DNA of 64,000 bases from Taishania sp964580465 (GTDB lineage: Bacteria; Bacteroidota; Bacteroidia; Flavobacteriales_D; Crocinitomicaceae): NCBI GenBank assembly GCA_964580465.1, contig CAZOKJ010000005.1, forward strand, positions 49,058-113,057, given 5' to 3'. Under the pieces are notes generated by a model. The model was given only the letters and a program-made list of their open reading frames with translations, ran no database searches and was not told the DNA's origin. Position numbers and translations under genes: made by a program. Of the stretch, positions 24,167-33,413 are shown in pieces; position 1 is the stretch's first letter; each line of letters opens with the position of its first letter.

Positions 24167-24637
24167 ATGAGAAGAAGAAAAGCGAAAAAGATAGCCGTCC
24201 TTCCGGATCCACGTTTCCAGGATGTTCAAGTAACGAAGTTCGTTAACAACTTGATGTATGACGGAAAAAAGAGTTTAGCATTCAAAATTTTCTATGATGC
24301 TATTGCTATCGTAGAAAAGAAAGTTGAAGAAACTCCAGGTATTGAAACGTTTAAAAAAGCGTTGGAAAATGTTGCTCCACCAGTTGAGGTTCGTTCTCGT
24401 CGTGTAGGAGGTGCTACTTTCCAAATTCCAACTCCAGTTCGTGAGTCAAGAAAACAATCTTTGGCTATGAAATGGTTAATCGGATATGCTCGTAAACGTA
24501 ACGAGAAAACAATGGCCGCTAAATTAGCGTCTGAAATTATTGCTGCATCTAAAGAAGAAGGTGCTGCATTCAAGAAGAAAGAAGATACATTAAGAATGGC
24601 TGAGGCTAACAAGGCGTTCTCTCACTTTAGATTTTAA
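24167..24637 (+). CDS. rpsG: 30S ribosomal protein S7
   Basis: 156 residues, typical. It begins MRRRKAKKIAVLPDPRF and contains PVEVRSRRVGGATFQIPTPV and the C-terminal RMAEANKAFSHFRF. S7 starts assembly of the 30S head by binding 16S rRNA. In E. coli it represses its operon by binding the rpsL-rpsG spacer; here that spacer is only 19 bp with no clear structure, so the same control is unlikely. fusA follows after 5 bp. Confidence 0.99.
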   Translation: MRRRKAKKIAVLPDPRFQDVQVTKFVNNLMYDGKKSLAFKIFYDAIAIVEKKVEETPGIETFKKALENVAPPVEVRSRRVGGATFQIPTPVRESRKQSLAMKWLIGYARKRNEKTMAAKLASEIIAASKEEGAAFKKKEDTLRMAEANKAFSHFRF

Positions 24638-24642
24638 TCATC

Positions 24643-26748
24643 ATGGCAAGAGATCTTAAATTTACACGTAACATTGGTATTGCCGCTCACATTGATGCTG
24701 GTAAAACTACTACAACAGAACGTATCCTTTTCTATTCTGGTGTAAACCATAAATTGGGTGAAACTCACGAAGGTGGTGCTACAACAGACTGGATGGCTCA
24801 AGAGCAAGAAAGAGGTATTACTATTACTTCTGCAGCTGTTACAGTTCCATGGAAATACAAAGGAAATACATACCAAATTAACGTAATTGACACTCCGGGA
24901 CACGTTGACTTTACAGTTGAGGTGAATCGTTCATTACGTGTATTAGATGGTTTAGTGTTCTTGTTCTCTGCTGTTGATGGTGTTGAACCTCAATCAGAAA
25001 CAAACTGGCGTTTGGCTAACAACTACAACGTTCCTCGTATTGGTTTCGTTAACAAAATGGACCGTCAAGGAGCAGACTTCTTAAACGTAGTTCGCCAAGT
25101 TAAAGAAATGTTAGGAAGTAACTCACTTCCATTACAATTACCTATCGGTTCTGAAGATAACTTCAAAGGAGTAGTTGACTTGATTACTTTTAAAGCAATC
25201 GTTTGGAATGAAGCTGATAAAGGTATGACATATACTGAAGTCGAAATGCCAGCTGATTTAGTTGACGAAGCTACTGAGATGCGTGAGCACTTATTGGAGC
25301 AAGTTGCTGAATTTGATGACACGTTGATGGAAAAATACTTCGAAGATCCAAATTCTATCACAGAAGAAGAAGTTTTAGCTGCATTGCGTCAAGCTGTAAT
25401 TTCTGGAAAAGTTGTTCCAATGATGTGTGGTTCTTCTTTCAAAAACAAAGGAGTTCAAGCGATGTTGGATAACGTAATGGCGTTATTACCTTCTCCATTA
25501 GATCAAGAAGCTATTAAAGGTATCGATCCTAAAACAGGAGAGGAAATCGAGCGTAAGCCTTCTTACGACGAGCCTTTCTGTGGGTTAGCATTTAAAATTG
25601 CTACTGACCCTTACGTAGGTCGTTTGTGTTTCGTACGTGCTTATTCTGGTAAATTACCTGCTGGTTCTTATATTTACAACCCACGTACAAACAATAAAGA
25701 GCGTATCTCTCGTATCTTCCAAATGCATGCTAACAAACAAAATCAAATTGAAGAGTTAGGTGCTGGTGATATTGGTGCAGTAGTAGGATTTAAAGATATC
25801 CGCACTGGTGATACATTATGTGCTGAAGGTCACGGAATTATCTTGGAATCTATGGACTTCCCAGATCCAGTAATTGGTGTTGCTATTGAGCCTAAAACTC
25901 AAGCAGATACTGATAAATTATCTATCGGTTTATCTAAATTAGCTGAAGAGGATCCAACTTTCCAAGTTAGAACTGACGAAGAAACTGGTCAAACAGTTAT
26001 CTCAGGGATGGGTGAGTTACACTTAGACGTATTGATTGACCGTTTGAAACGTGAATTCAAAGTTGAAGTAAACCAAGGAGCTCCACAAGTTAGCTACCGT
26101 GAAAATATCACAATCCCAGTTGATCACAGAGAAGTTTACAAAAAACAATCAGGTGGTCGTGGTAAGTTTGCTGATATCGTTGTTAAAATTTCTCCGCAAA
26201 CAAATCCAGAAAAAACAGGATTGGAGTTCATTAATAGCATTAAAGGTGGTAACATTCCAAAAGAATACATTCCTTCAGTAGAAAAAGGATTCAAAGAATC
26301 TATGAAGAATGGTGTTATGGCTGGTTACCAAGTAGAATCAATGATTGTTGAGTTAGTAGATGGTTCATTCCACGCAGTTGACTCTGACTCATTGTCTTTC
26401 GAATTGTGTGCTAAAATGGCTTACAAAGCAGCATTGAAAAAAGCTGGACCAGTTTTATTGGAACCAATTATGAAATTGGAAGTTATTACTCCAGAAGAAA
26501 ACATGGGTGACATTGTTGGTGACTTGAACCGTCGTAGAGGTGTAATCAGAGGTATGGATGATAAGAACGGATCTAAAGTAATTAAAGGTGATGTTCCATT
26601 ATCTGAAATGTTCGGTTACGTAACTCAATTACGTACATTGTCATCAGGACGTGCAAACTCTACAATGGAGTTCTCTCACTACGCTGAAGCACCTAAGAAT
26701 ATTGCTGACGAAGTAGTTGCAAAAGTTAACGGAAAAGTGAACGCATAA
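24643..26748 (+). CDS. fusA: Elongation factor G
   Basis: 701 residues, full length with all five domains. G1 loop AHIDAGKTTTTERIL, switch II/G3 DTPGHVDFT, G4 NKMDRQGAD, and the domain IV/V segments GGRGKFADIVV and DLNRRRGVIRGMDD are visible. The GTPase drives tRNA-mRNA translocation. Gaps are 5 bp upstream and 12 bp downstream. Unlike E. coli, no tuf gene follows; rpsJ comes directly, so the str and S10 operons are fused. Confidence 0.99.
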   Translation: MARDLKFTRNIGIAAHIDAGKTTTTERILFYSGVNHKLGETHEGGATTDWMAQEQERGITITSAAVTVPWKYKGNTYQINVIDTPGHVDFTVEVNRSLRVLDGLVFLFSAVDGVEPQSETNWRLANNYNVPRIGFVNKMDRQGADFLNVVRQVKEMLGSNSLPLQLPIGSEDNFKGVVDLITFKAIVWNEADKGMTYTEVEMPADLVDEATEMREHLLEQVAEFDDTLMEKYFEDPNSITEEEVLAALRQAVISGKVVPMMCGSSFKNKGVQAMLDNVMALLPSPLDQEAIKGIDPKTGEEIERKPSYDEPFCGLAFKIATDPYVGRLCFVRAYSGKLPAGSYIYNPRTNNKERISRIFQMHANKQNQIEELGAGDIGAVVGFKDIRTGDTLCAEGHGIILESMDFPDPVIGVAIEPKTQADTDKLSIGLSKLAEEDPTFQVRTDEETGQTVISGMGELHLDVLIDRLKREFKVEVNQGAPQVSYRENITIPVDHREVYKKQSGGRGKFADIVVKISPQTNPEKTGLEFINSIKGGNIPKEYIPSVEKGFKESMKNGVMAGYQVESMIVELVDGSFHAVDSDSLSFELCAKMAYKAALKKAGPVLLEPIMKLEVITPEENMGDIVGDLNRRRGVIRGMDDKNGSKVIKGDVPLSEMFGYVTQLRTLSSGRANSTMEFSHYAEAPKNIADEVVAKVNGKVNA

Positions 26749-26760
26749 TACGATAGTATA

Positions 26761-27066
26761 ATGAGCCAAAAAATTAGAATTAAATTAAAGTCATACGATC
26801 ATAACTTGGTAGACAAATCTGCTGAGAAGATTGTAAAAACAGTAAAAGCTACTGGAGCTGTTGTTAGTGGACCAATTCCATTACCAACACACAAACGTAT
26901 ATACACTGTATTGCGTTCTCCACACGTAAACAAAAAAGCACGTGAACAATTTGAATTAAGTTCTTATAAACGTCTTTTAGACATTTATAGCTCTTCTTCA
27001 AAAACTGTTGATGCGTTGATGCGTTTGGAGTTGCCTAGTGGTGTTGATGTAGAAATCAAAGTTTAA
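26761..27066 (+). CDS. rpsJ: 30S ribosomal protein S10
   Basis: 101 residues, typical. It starts SQKIRIKLKSYDHNLVDKSAEKIV and has the IPLPTHKRIYTVLRSPHVNKKAREQFE loop. S10 is part of the 30S head and also acts in transcription antitermination with NusB in other bacteria. It opens the S10 block, 12 bp after fusA and without a promoter of its own that I can see. Confidence 0.99.
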   Translation: MSQKIRIKLKSYDHNLVDKSAEKIVKTVKATGAVVSGPIPLPTHKRIYTVLRSPHVNKKAREQFELSSYKRLLDIYSSSSKTVDALMRLELPSGVDVEIKV

Positions 27067-27084
27067 TCATAAAATAAAGTAGTA

Positions 27085-27699
27085 ATGCCAGGAATAATTG
27101 GTAGAAAAATCGGAATGACTAGCATTTATAGTGCTGAGGGTAAAATGTTACCATGCACGGTAATTGAAGCTGGTCCTTGTGTTGTAACTCAAGTTAAAAC
27201 ACAAGACAGAGATGGTTACGATGCCGTTCAATTAGGATTTGGAGAGCGTAAAGAAAAAAACACTCCAAATGCATTGAAAGGTCACTTTAAAAAAGCTAAC
27301 ACAGAGCCAAAATCTAAGTTAGCTGAATTTAAAGGTTTCGATAACTTGAACTTAGGAGATGTAGTTACATCTGAAATCTTCGAAGAAGGAGAATACGTAG
27401 ATGTAATTGGTACTTCTAAAGGTAAAGGTTTCCAAGGGGTTGTAAAACGTCATGGATTCGGTGGAGTTGGTCAAACAACTCATGGTCAGCACAACAGATT
27501 GCGCGCTCCAGGTTCTATTGGTGCAGCTTCTTATCCTGCGAAAGTATTCAAAGGAATGAGAATGGCTGGACAAATGGGTAACAAGCGTGTGACAGTTGAT
27601 AACTTACAAATTTTGAAAGTTTTAGCTGATAAAAACTTAATTATCGTTAAAGGTTCCGTTCCAGGAGCCAATGGTTCAACAGTATTAATTCAGAAATAA
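27085..27699 (+). CDS. rplC: 50S ribosomal protein L3
   Basis: 204 residues. It begins MPGIIGRKIGMTSIYSAEGK and has the glutamine-containing loop GGVGQTTHGQHNRLRAPGSIG (methylated Gln in other bacteria) near the peptidyl transferase centre. L3 is an early assembly protein. Its TAA overlaps the ATG of rplD by one base (TAATG), giving translational coupling. Confidence 0.99.
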   Translation: MPGIIGRKIGMTSIYSAEGKMLPCTVIEAGPCVVTQVKTQDRDGYDAVQLGFGERKEKNTPNALKGHFKKANTEPKSKLAEFKGFDNLNLGDVVTSEIFEEGEYVDVIGTSKGKGFQGVVKRHGFGGVGQTTHGQHNRLRAPGSIGAASYPAKVFKGMRMAGQMGNKRVTVDNLQILKVLADKNLIIVKGSVPGANGSTVLIQK

Positions 27700-28325
27700 T
27701 GGAAGTAAAAGTAATTGACGCACAAGGTAAAGCTACTTCGAAAACTGTTAGCTTATCTGAAGGAATTTTTGGAATTGAACCAAACGATCATGCAATTTAC
27801 TTAGATGTTAAGCAACACTTGGCAAATCGTCGTCAAGGAACGCATAAATCAAAAGAAAGAGCTGAGATTGCAGGTTCTACAAAGAAAATTAAGAAACAAA
27901 AAGGAACTGGTGGAGCACGTGCTGGTAGCATTAAGTCTGGTACTCGTGTTGGTGGTGGTCGTATGTTTGGACCAAGACCAAGAAACTATCATTTTAAATT
28001 GAACATTAAATTGAAGCGTTTAGCTCGTAAGTCTGCTTTTGCATACAAAGTGAAACAAGATGCTTTAATTGTTTTGGAAGACGTTAATTTCAATGCAGCA
28101 AAAACAAAGGATTTCAAAGCTTTGTTGGCTGGTTTGAACTTAGAAAACCAAAAAGTTTTGTTCATTTTGGGTAGTGAAAACGAAAACGTGTATTTAGCAT
28201 CACGTAACCTTGAAAGAGTTAAAGTTGTTACAGCTGAGTCATTCAACACTTATGATGTTTTGAATGCTAAGAAAGTTGTATTAGCAGCAAGTTCAATAGA
28301 AGTAATCGAAAAGATTCTAAATTGA
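27699..28325 (+). CDS. rplD: 50S ribosomal protein L4
   Basis: 208 residues. It contains the exit-tunnel loop with KKQKGTGGARAGSIKSGTRVGGGRMFGPRPRNY and the conserved NVYLASRNLERVKVV C-terminal part. L4 lines the exit tunnel and in E. coli represses the S10 operon; the leader required for that is not visible upstream of rpsJ here. One-base overlap with rplC. Confidence 0.99.
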   Translation: MEVKVIDAQGKATSKTVSLSEGIFGIEPNDHAIYLDVKQHLANRRQGTHKSKERAEIAGSTKKIKKQKGTGGARAGSIKSGTRVGGGRMFGPRPRNYHFKLNIKLKRLARKSAFAYKVKQDALIVLEDVNFNAAKTKDFKALLAGLNLENQKVLFILGSENENVYLASRNLERVKVVTAESFNTYDVLNAKKVVLAASSIEVIEKILN

Positions 28326-28332
28326 TTAAAAG

Positions 28333-28629
28333 ATGAAAGCAATTATTAAAAAGCCAATAATTACCGAGAAAGCAACTTCTCAATCAGAAAAGTCAAATCG
28401 CTTTTCATTTGTAGTTGATAGAACGGCAAATAAGTTGGAAATTAAAGATGCTATCGAGAAATTGTACGGAGTTCAGGTAACTGAAATTCGTACAATGAAT
28501 TATGGTGGCGGTAAATCCTCTGTTAAATATACTAACAAAGGTATCGTTGAGCAACGTAGCAAGCAATGGAAAAAAGCTATTGTTACAGTTGCAAGTGGAG
28601 AAACGATTGATTTATTTAGTAATTTTTAA
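28333..28629 (+). CDS. rplW: 50S ribosomal protein L23
   Basis: 98 residues, typical. It starts MKAIIKKPIITEKATSQSEKSNRFSFVVD and has EIKDAIEKLYGVQVTEIRTMN. L23 sits at the tunnel exit and is the docking site for trigger factor and SRP. 7 bp after rplD, 13 bp before rplB. Confidence 0.98.
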   Translation: MKAIIKKPIITEKATSQSEKSNRFSFVVDRTANKLEIKDAIEKLYGVQVTEIRTMNYGGGKSSVKYTNKGIVEQRSKQWKKAIVTVASGETIDLFSNF

Positions 28630-28642
28630 GTAGTAAAACGAA

Positions 28643-29467
28643 ATGAGTCTTAAAAAATTAAAGCCTACAACTCCAGGGCAAAGACACAAAATCATCAGTG
28701 ACTATTCTGAAATCACTACATCAAAGCCTGAAAAGTCTTTAGTAGTTGGTAAAGGTAAATCTGGTGGTCGTAATCACGATGGTAAAATGACTATGCGCTA
28801 TATTGGTGGTGGTCATAAACAAAAATACCGTATCGTTGATTTCAAAAGAAGCAAGCATGGTGTACCTGCTACGGTTAAAACGATTGAATACGATCCAAAC
28901 CGTACAGCTCGTATTGCTTTACTTTATTATGCAGATGGTGAAAAAGCGTACATCATTGCTCCAGAAGGTTTAAAAGTAGGTGATACTGTAATCTCTGGTC
29001 AAGGTTCTGCACCAAATGTAGGGAATGCACTTTTCTTAAGTGAAATTCCATTAGGAACTGTAATTCATAACATTGAATTAAAACCTGGTAGAGGTGGTGC
29101 TATTGCTCGTGGAGCTGGTACTTATGCTCAATTGAACGCTCGTGATGGACGTTATGCTATCATTAAATTGCCTTCAGGTGAAACTCGTATGATTTTAACT
29201 ACTTGTTTAGCTACAATTGGATCTGTATCTAATGCTGAACATAGCTTGGTTGTATCAGGAAAAGCGGGAAGAAGCCGTTGGTTAGGTCGCCGTCCACGTG
29301 TTCGTGGTGTTGTTATGAACCCAGTTGATCACCCAATGGGTGGTGGTGAAGGTAGAAATGCCGGAGGTCACCCAAGATCACGTAAAGGCTTACCAGCTAA
29401 GGGTTACAAAACACGTGCGCCTAAGAAGTATTCAGATAAAATGATTATCGAAAGAAGAAAAAAATAA
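28643..29467 (+). CDS. rplB: 50S ribosomal protein L2
   Basis: 274 residues, normal. It contains KSGGRNHDGKMTMRYIGGGHKQKYRIVDF, the peptidyl-transferase-centre segment GVVMNPVDHPMGGGEGR (with the conserved histidine) and a basic C-terminus. L2 is needed for subunit joining and peptide bond formation. 6 bp before rpsS. Confidence 0.99.
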   Translation: MSLKKLKPTTPGQRHKIISDYSEITTSKPEKSLVVGKGKSGGRNHDGKMTMRYIGGGHKQKYRIVDFKRSKHGVPATVKTIEYDPNRTARIALLYYADGEKAYIIAPEGLKVGDTVISGQGSAPNVGNALFLSEIPLGTVIHNIELKPGRGGAIARGAGTYAQLNARDGRYAIIKLPSGETRMILTTCLATIGSVSNAEHSLVVSGKAGRSRWLGRRPRVRGVVMNPVDHPMGGGEGRNAGGHPRSRKGLPAKGYKTRAPKKYSDKMIIERRKK

Positions 29468-29473
29468 TAGGAT

Positions 29474-29752
29474 ATGAGTCGTTCGTTGAAAAAACCGCCG
29501 TTTGTTCACTATAAATTAATGCAAAGAGTGGACGATGCACAGGCGTCACAAAATAAAAATGTTATCAAAACTTGGTCTAGAGCAAGTACTATTACTCCAG
29601 ACTTTATTGGGTTAACATTTGCAGTTCATAATGGTAATAAATTTATTCCAGTTTTTGTTACGGAAAACATGGTAGGTCACAAATTAGGTGAATTTGCTCC
29701 TACTCGTAACTTCCGTGGCCATGGTGGTAATAAAAAAGATAAGAAAAGATAG
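29474..29752 (+). CDS. rpsS: 30S ribosomal protein S19
   Basis: 92 residues. MSRSLKKPPFVHYKLMQRV, WSRASTITPDFIGLTFAVHNG and HKLGEFAPTRNFRGHGG are diagnostic. S19 forms the 30S head with S13 and contacts the A-site tRNA. 5 bp before rplV. Confidence 0.99.
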   Translation: MSRSLKKPPFVHYKLMQRVDDAQASQNKNVIKTWSRASTITPDFIGLTFAVHNGNKFIPVFVTENMVGHKLGEFAPTRNFRGHGGNKKDKKR

Positions 29753-29757
29753 TAATC

Positions 29758-30153
29758 ATGGGTGCTAGAAAACAATTAATGGCAAAGAGTCTTAAGGAGA
29801 AAAAAGCTACTACAGCTATCGCTCGCTTAAATGATTCTTCTATCGCTCCTCGCAAAATGAGATTAGTTGCTGATCTTGTTAGAGGTGTAGAAGTAAACAA
29901 GGCTTTAAATATTTTGCAACACAATCCGAAGGCTGCATCTGTTAGCCTTGCAAAGCTTTTGCGTTCTGCAATCGCTAACTGGGAGCAAAAAAATGAAGGG
30001 AAAAGCATTGAAGATAATACATTGATCGTTCGTTCTATTGAAGTAGCGGGTGGTCCAATGATGAAACGTATTCAAGCTGCTCCTCAAGGACGTGCTCATA
30101 GAATTAGAAAGAGATCAAACCATGTTACCATTATCGTTGATGGTGTTAAATAA
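29758..30153 (+). CDS. rplV: 50S ribosomal protein L22
   Basis: 131 residues, slightly longer than the ~110 of E. coli because of an N-terminal extension (MGARKQLMAKSLKEKKATTAIARLND) that is usual in Bacteroidota. The core has IAPRKMRLVADLVRG and the tunnel hairpin MMKRIQAAPQGRAHRIRKRSNH. L22 shapes the exit tunnel and macrolide sensitivity. 8 bp before rpsC. Confidence 0.98.
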   Translation: MGARKQLMAKSLKEKKATTAIARLNDSSIAPRKMRLVADLVRGVEVNKALNILQHNPKAASVSLAKLLRSAIANWEQKNEGKSIEDNTLIVRSIEVAGGPMMKRIQAAPQGRAHRIRKRSNHVTIIVDGVK

Positions 30154-30161
30154 GTAAGAGA

Positions 30162-30881
30162 ATGGGACAAAAAACAAATCCAATAGGAAATAGATTAGGT
30201 TACATCCATGGGTGGGAATCTAACTGGTATGGCGGAGATAACTACAGAGATAAAATCGTTGAAGACGACAAAATCCGTAAATATCTAAACGCTCGTTTGT
30301 CAAGAGCTTCTATCTCTCGTATTATTATTGAGCGCACATTGAAGCTTGTTACTGTTACTATTAACACAGCAAGACCAGGTGTTATCATCGGTAAAGGTGG
30401 ACAAGAGGTTGACAAATTGAAAGAAGAGTTAAAAAAATTGACAAAAAAAGAGATTCAAATCAACATTTTCGAGGTAAAACGTCCAGAATTGGATGCTCGT
30501 TTAGTTGCTGATGGTATCGCGCGTCAATTAGAAGCTCGTATTTCTTTCAGAAGAGCAATTAAAATGGCTATTGCGAGCACAATGCGCATGGGAGCTGAAG
30601 GAATCAAAGTTAAGATTTCTGGACGTTTGAATGGTGCAGAAATGGCTCGTTCAGAGATGTACAAAGATGGACGTACTCCGTTACATACGTTCAGAGCTGA
30701 CATCGATTATGCAATTTCTGAAGCTCACACGACTTATGGTCGCTTAGGTATCAAGGTGTGGATATGTAAGGGTGAAGTTTACGGAAAACGCGATTTGTCA
30801 CCAAACGTTGGTCAAGCTCCATCTTCTTCAAAGGGAGGCAATGGGAAAAAACCTCTAGGTGCTAAGAAAAGAAAAAAGTAA
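30162..30881 (+). CDS. rpsC: 30S ribosomal protein S3
   Basis: 239 residues. MGQKTNPIGNRLGYIHGWESNW, the KH-domain loop GVIIGKGGQEVDKLKEEL, and IKVKISGRLNGAEMARSE are visible. The C-terminus has a short basic tail (SSSKGGNGKKPLGAKKRKK). S3 forms the mRNA entry tunnel and its helicase site. 24 bp before rplP. Confidence 0.99.
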   Translation: MGQKTNPIGNRLGYIHGWESNWYGGDNYRDKIVEDDKIRKYLNARLSRASISRIIIERTLKLVTVTINTARPGVIIGKGGQEVDKLKEELKKLTKKEIQINIFEVKRPELDARLVADGIARQLEARISFRRAIKMAIASTMRMGAEGIKVKISGRLNGAEMARSEMYKDGRTPLHTFRADIDYAISEAHTTYGRLGIKVWICKGEVYGKRDLSPNVGQAPSSSKGGNGKKPLGAKKRKK

Positions 30882-30905
30882 TTAAGGACAGTAAAATTTT
30901 ATAAA

Positions 30906-31334
30906 ATGTTACAGCCAAAAAGAACTAAATTTAGAAAAGCACAAAAGGGAAGAAACCGCGGTCTTGCTCAAAGAGGAAGTACTGTAGCTTTTGGATCTTA
31001 TGCGCTTAAAAGTTTGGAACCGGGATGGATTACATCTCGCCAAATTGAAGCTTCTCGTATCGCAGTTACGCGTTACATGAAGCGTGAAGGTAAAGTATGG
31101 ATTCGCATCTTCCCTGATAAACCAGTAACTTCTAAACCAGCTGAAGTACGTATGGGTAAAGGTAAAGGTGCACCAAGTCACTGGGTGGCAATTGTTAAAC
31201 CGGGACGTATTTTGTTCGAAGCTGATGGGGTTCCTTACGAAATTGCTAAAGAAGCAATGCGTTTGGCAGCTCAAAAAATGCCTGTTAAGTGCAAATTCAT
31301 CACTCGTAATGATTTCGTAGTTCCAGAAAATTAA
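30906..31334 (+). CDS. rplP: 50S ribosomal protein L16
   Basis: 142 residues. MLQPKRTKFRKAQKGRNRGLAQRG and GKGKGAPSHWVAIVKPGRILFE are diagnostic. L16 organises the A-site region of the 50S subunit and is a late assembly protein. 7 bp before rpmC. Confidence 0.99.
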   Translation: MLQPKRTKFRKAQKGRNRGLAQRGSTVAFGSYALKSLEPGWITSRQIEASRIAVTRYMKREGKVWIRIFPDKPVTSKPAEVRMGKGKGAPSHWVAIVKPGRILFEADGVPYEIAKEAMRLAAQKMPVKCKFITRNDFVVPEN

Positions 31335-31341
31335 TCGTAAA

Positions 31342-31536
31342 ATGAAGCAGCAAGAAATCACAAAATTATCTCTTGAGGACTTGAAAAGCCGTATTGCGGA
31401 TTTGACCGGTCAATTGAATAAAATCAAGTTGAATCACAAGGTGACTCCATTGGAAAATCCTCTTCAAATTCGTACAATGAGAAGAACGATTGCCCAGTTG
31501 AACACTGAGTTAACAAAACGCGAGAAACAAGCTTAA
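31342..31536 (+). CDS. rpmC: 50S ribosomal protein L29
   Basis: 64 residues, typical two-helix protein (MKQQEITKLSLEDLKSRIADL ... LQIRTMRRTIAQLNTELTKRE). L29 lies beside L23 near the exit tunnel. 28 bp before rpsQ. Confidence 0.98.
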   Translation: MKQQEITKLSLEDLKSRIADLTGQLNKIKLNHKVTPLENPLQIRTMRRTIAQLNTELTKREKQA

Positions 31537-31564
31537 CCGCTTGTTTCTCAAAATATTGATTACA

Positions 31565-31822
31565 ATGACAGAGCGTAATTTAAGAAAAGAAAGAGTAGGT
31601 GTAGTTACTAGTAACAAGATGGATAAATCTATCGTTGTTTCAGTTTTGAAAAAAGTAAAACACCCTAAGTATGGTAAGTTCATCAAAAGAACCAAAAAGT
31701 TCGTTGCTCATGATGAAAAGAACGAGTGCAACATCGGTGATACTGTAAAGATCATGGAAACTCGTCCTTTGTCAAAAACAAAGAATTGGAGATTGGTTGA
31801 AATTATTGAAAGAGCTAAATAA
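31565..31822 (+). CDS. rpsQ: 30S ribosomal protein S17
   Basis: 85 residues from ATG 31565 (MTERNLRKERVGVVTSN), the conserved start; an upstream in-frame ATG at 31541 would add eight residues unlike the family. Core VVTSNKMDKSIVVSVLKKVKHPKYGKFIKRTKKF and DTVKIMETRPLSKTKNWRLVE are visible. S17 is a primary 16S rRNA-binding OB-fold protein. 12 bp before rplN. Confidence 0.97.
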   Translation: MTERNLRKERVGVVTSNKMDKSIVVSVLKKVKHPKYGKFIKRTKKFVAHDEKNECNIGDTVKIMETRPLSKTKNWRLVEIIERAK

Positions 31823-31834
31823 TTATTTGTAGTA

Positions 31835-32203
31835 ATGATACAGACAGAGTCAAGACTTACAGTAGCAGATAACTCAGGAGCAAAAGAGGTATTGTGTATC
31901 CGTGTATTGGGTGGTACAAGACGTCGTTATGCTTCAATTGGGGATAAAATCGTTGTTGCTGTTAAGAGTGCAGCGCCCTCTGGCGCCGTTAAAAAGGGAG
32001 CGGTTGTTAAGGCAGTAGTAGTAAGAACTAAAAAAGAAGTACGTCGTGCTGATGGTTCTTACATTCGTTTCGATGATAACGCATGCGTTATCTTGAATCA
32101 GGCGGGTGACATGAGAGCCACTCGTATTTTCGGACCAGTTGCTCGTGAGCTACGTGAGAAAGATTATATGAAAATCATTTCTCTAGCTCCTGAGGTACTT
32201 TAA
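31835..32203 (+). CDS. rplN: 50S ribosomal protein L14
   Basis: 122 residues, exactly typical. MIQTESRLTVADNSGAKEVLCIRVLGG and GDMRATRIFGPVARELREKDYMKIISLAPEVL are diagnostic. L14 forms an intersubunit bridge and is the docking site of the silencing factor RsfS. 9 bp before rplX. Confidence 0.99.
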   Translation: MIQTESRLTVADNSGAKEVLCIRVLGGTRRRYASIGDKIVVAVKSAAPSGAVKKGAVVKAVVVRTKKEVRRADGSYIRFDDNACVILNQAGDMRATRIFGPVARELREKDYMKIISLAPEVL

Positions 32204-32212
32204 ATTGTTGAA

Positions 32213-32533
32213 ATGATGCAACAGAAATTACACATTAAAGTAGGTGATACTGTTAAGGTTATTAGCGGTACTTCACGTAATCAGGAAGGAAAAGTCCTTG
32301 CGATTGATAGAAAGAAATCTCGTGCAATTGTAGAGGGTGTTAATATCATTAAAAAACACTCTAAACCAAGTGCACAAGACCCTCAAGGTGGAATTGTGGA
32401 ACGCGAAGCGGGTATCCATATTTCAAACCTTATGCTTGTTCATAATGGCGTTGCTACTCGCATTGGCCGTAAATTGAACAAAGATGGAAAATTAGTTCGT
32501 TATTCAAAAAAGTCAGGGGAGGAGATTAAGTAA
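32213..32533 (+). CDS. rplX: 50S ribosomal protein L24
   Basis: 106 residues. Two adjacent ATGs (32213 and 32216) could both start it. The KOW motif GDTVKVISGTSRNQEGKVLAIDRKKSRAIVEGVNIIKKH is clear. L24 is an early 50S assembly protein near the tunnel exit. Its stop overlaps the rplE start by one base. Confidence 0.98.
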   Translation: MMQQKLHIKVGDTVKVISGTSRNQEGKVLAIDRKKSRAIVEGVNIIKKHSKPSAQDPQGGIVEREAGIHISNLMLVHNGVATRIGRKLNKDGKLVRYSKKSGEEIK

Positions 32534-33084
32534 TGAGTTATACACCGAGACTTAAGGAAAAGTATAAAGCGGAGGTAGTTCCTGCTTTAACAGAAAAGTT
32601 TGGTTACAAGTCAAAGATGCGTGTACCAAAACTTACGAAAATTGTTTTGAGCCAAGGATTAGGAGATGCAGTTGCTGACAAAAAAATTGTTGATGCTGCT
32701 GTAGAAGATTTGTCTAGAATCGCTGGTCAAAGAGCTGTAGCTACAAAATCTAAAAAGGATATTTCTAACTTTAAATTAAGAAAAGGAATGCCGATTGGTG
32801 CTATGGTTACTTTGAGAGGTGATCAAATGTACGATTTTCTTGATCGTTTAATTTCAGTAGCTCTTCCAAGAACACGTGACTTTAGAGGTGTTAGCCCTAA
32901 AGGATTTGATGGTCGTGGTAACTTCAACTATGGAGTTAAAGAACACATCATTTTCCCTGAGATTGACATCGACAAAGTAAACCGTATCTTAGGTATGGAT
33001 ATTACGTTTGTTACGTCTGCTGAAACAGATGAAGAAGGTATGGCATTATTAGATGCATTTGGATTCCCTTTTATAAAAAAATAA
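32533..33084 (+). CDS. rplE: 50S ribosomal protein L5
   Basis: 183 residues. MSYTPRLKEKYKAEVVPALTEKFGYKSKMRVPKLTKIVLSQG, GAMVTLRGDQMYDFLDRLISVALPRTRDFRGV and GNFNYGVKEHIIFPEI are diagnostic. L5 binds 5S rRNA and contacts the P-site tRNA. Coupled to rplX by TAATG; rpsN follows after 3 bp. Confidence 0.99.
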   Translation: MSYTPRLKEKYKAEVVPALTEKFGYKSKMRVPKLTKIVLSQGLGDAVADKKIVDAAVEDLSRIAGQRAVATKSKKDISNFKLRKGMPIGAMVTLRGDQMYDFLDRLISVALPRTRDFRGVSPKGFDGRGNFNYGVKEHIIFPEIDIDKVNRILGMDITFVTSAETDEEGMALLDAFGFPFIKK

Positions 33085-33087
33085 GAG

Positions 33088-33402
33088 ATGGCAAAAGAAT
33101 CAATGAAAGCGCGTGAGCGCAAAAGAGAAAAACTTCACGCACGTTATGCTAAAAAACGTGAAGAATTAGTAAAAATCTTAAAATCTACTGATGATTCAGA
33201 AGAAATTTTGACTCAAAAGTGGGATGCGATGATGGCATTACAAAAATTGCCTGCTAATTCAGCAAAAGTTAGACAACACAACCGTTGTGGATTGACTGGT
33301 AGACCTCGTGGATACATGCGTCAATTCGGACTTTCTCGTGTAACTTTCCGTGAAATGGCTTTATTTGGAAAAATTCCAGGTGTAAAAAAAGCTAGTTGGT
33401 AA
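33088..33402 (+). CDS. rpsN: 30S ribosomal protein S14
   Basis: 104 residues: the long, zinc-free (C-minus) form, with a single Cys in HNRCGLTGRPRGYMRQFG instead of the CxxC pairs of the short form. It is longer than the 89-residue S14 I remember for Flavobacterium because of a segment around STDDSEEILTQKWDAMM. Ends GVKKASW as expected. It is followed by the first large gap (109 bp) of the cluster, which holds a promoter and a hairpin. Confidence 0.97.
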   Translation: MAKESMKARERKREKLHARYAKKREELVKILKSTDDSEEILTQKWDAMMALQKLPANSAKVRQHNRCGLTGRPRGYMRQFGLSRVTFREMALFGKIPGVKKASW

Positions 33403-33413
33403 AAATATTTTAT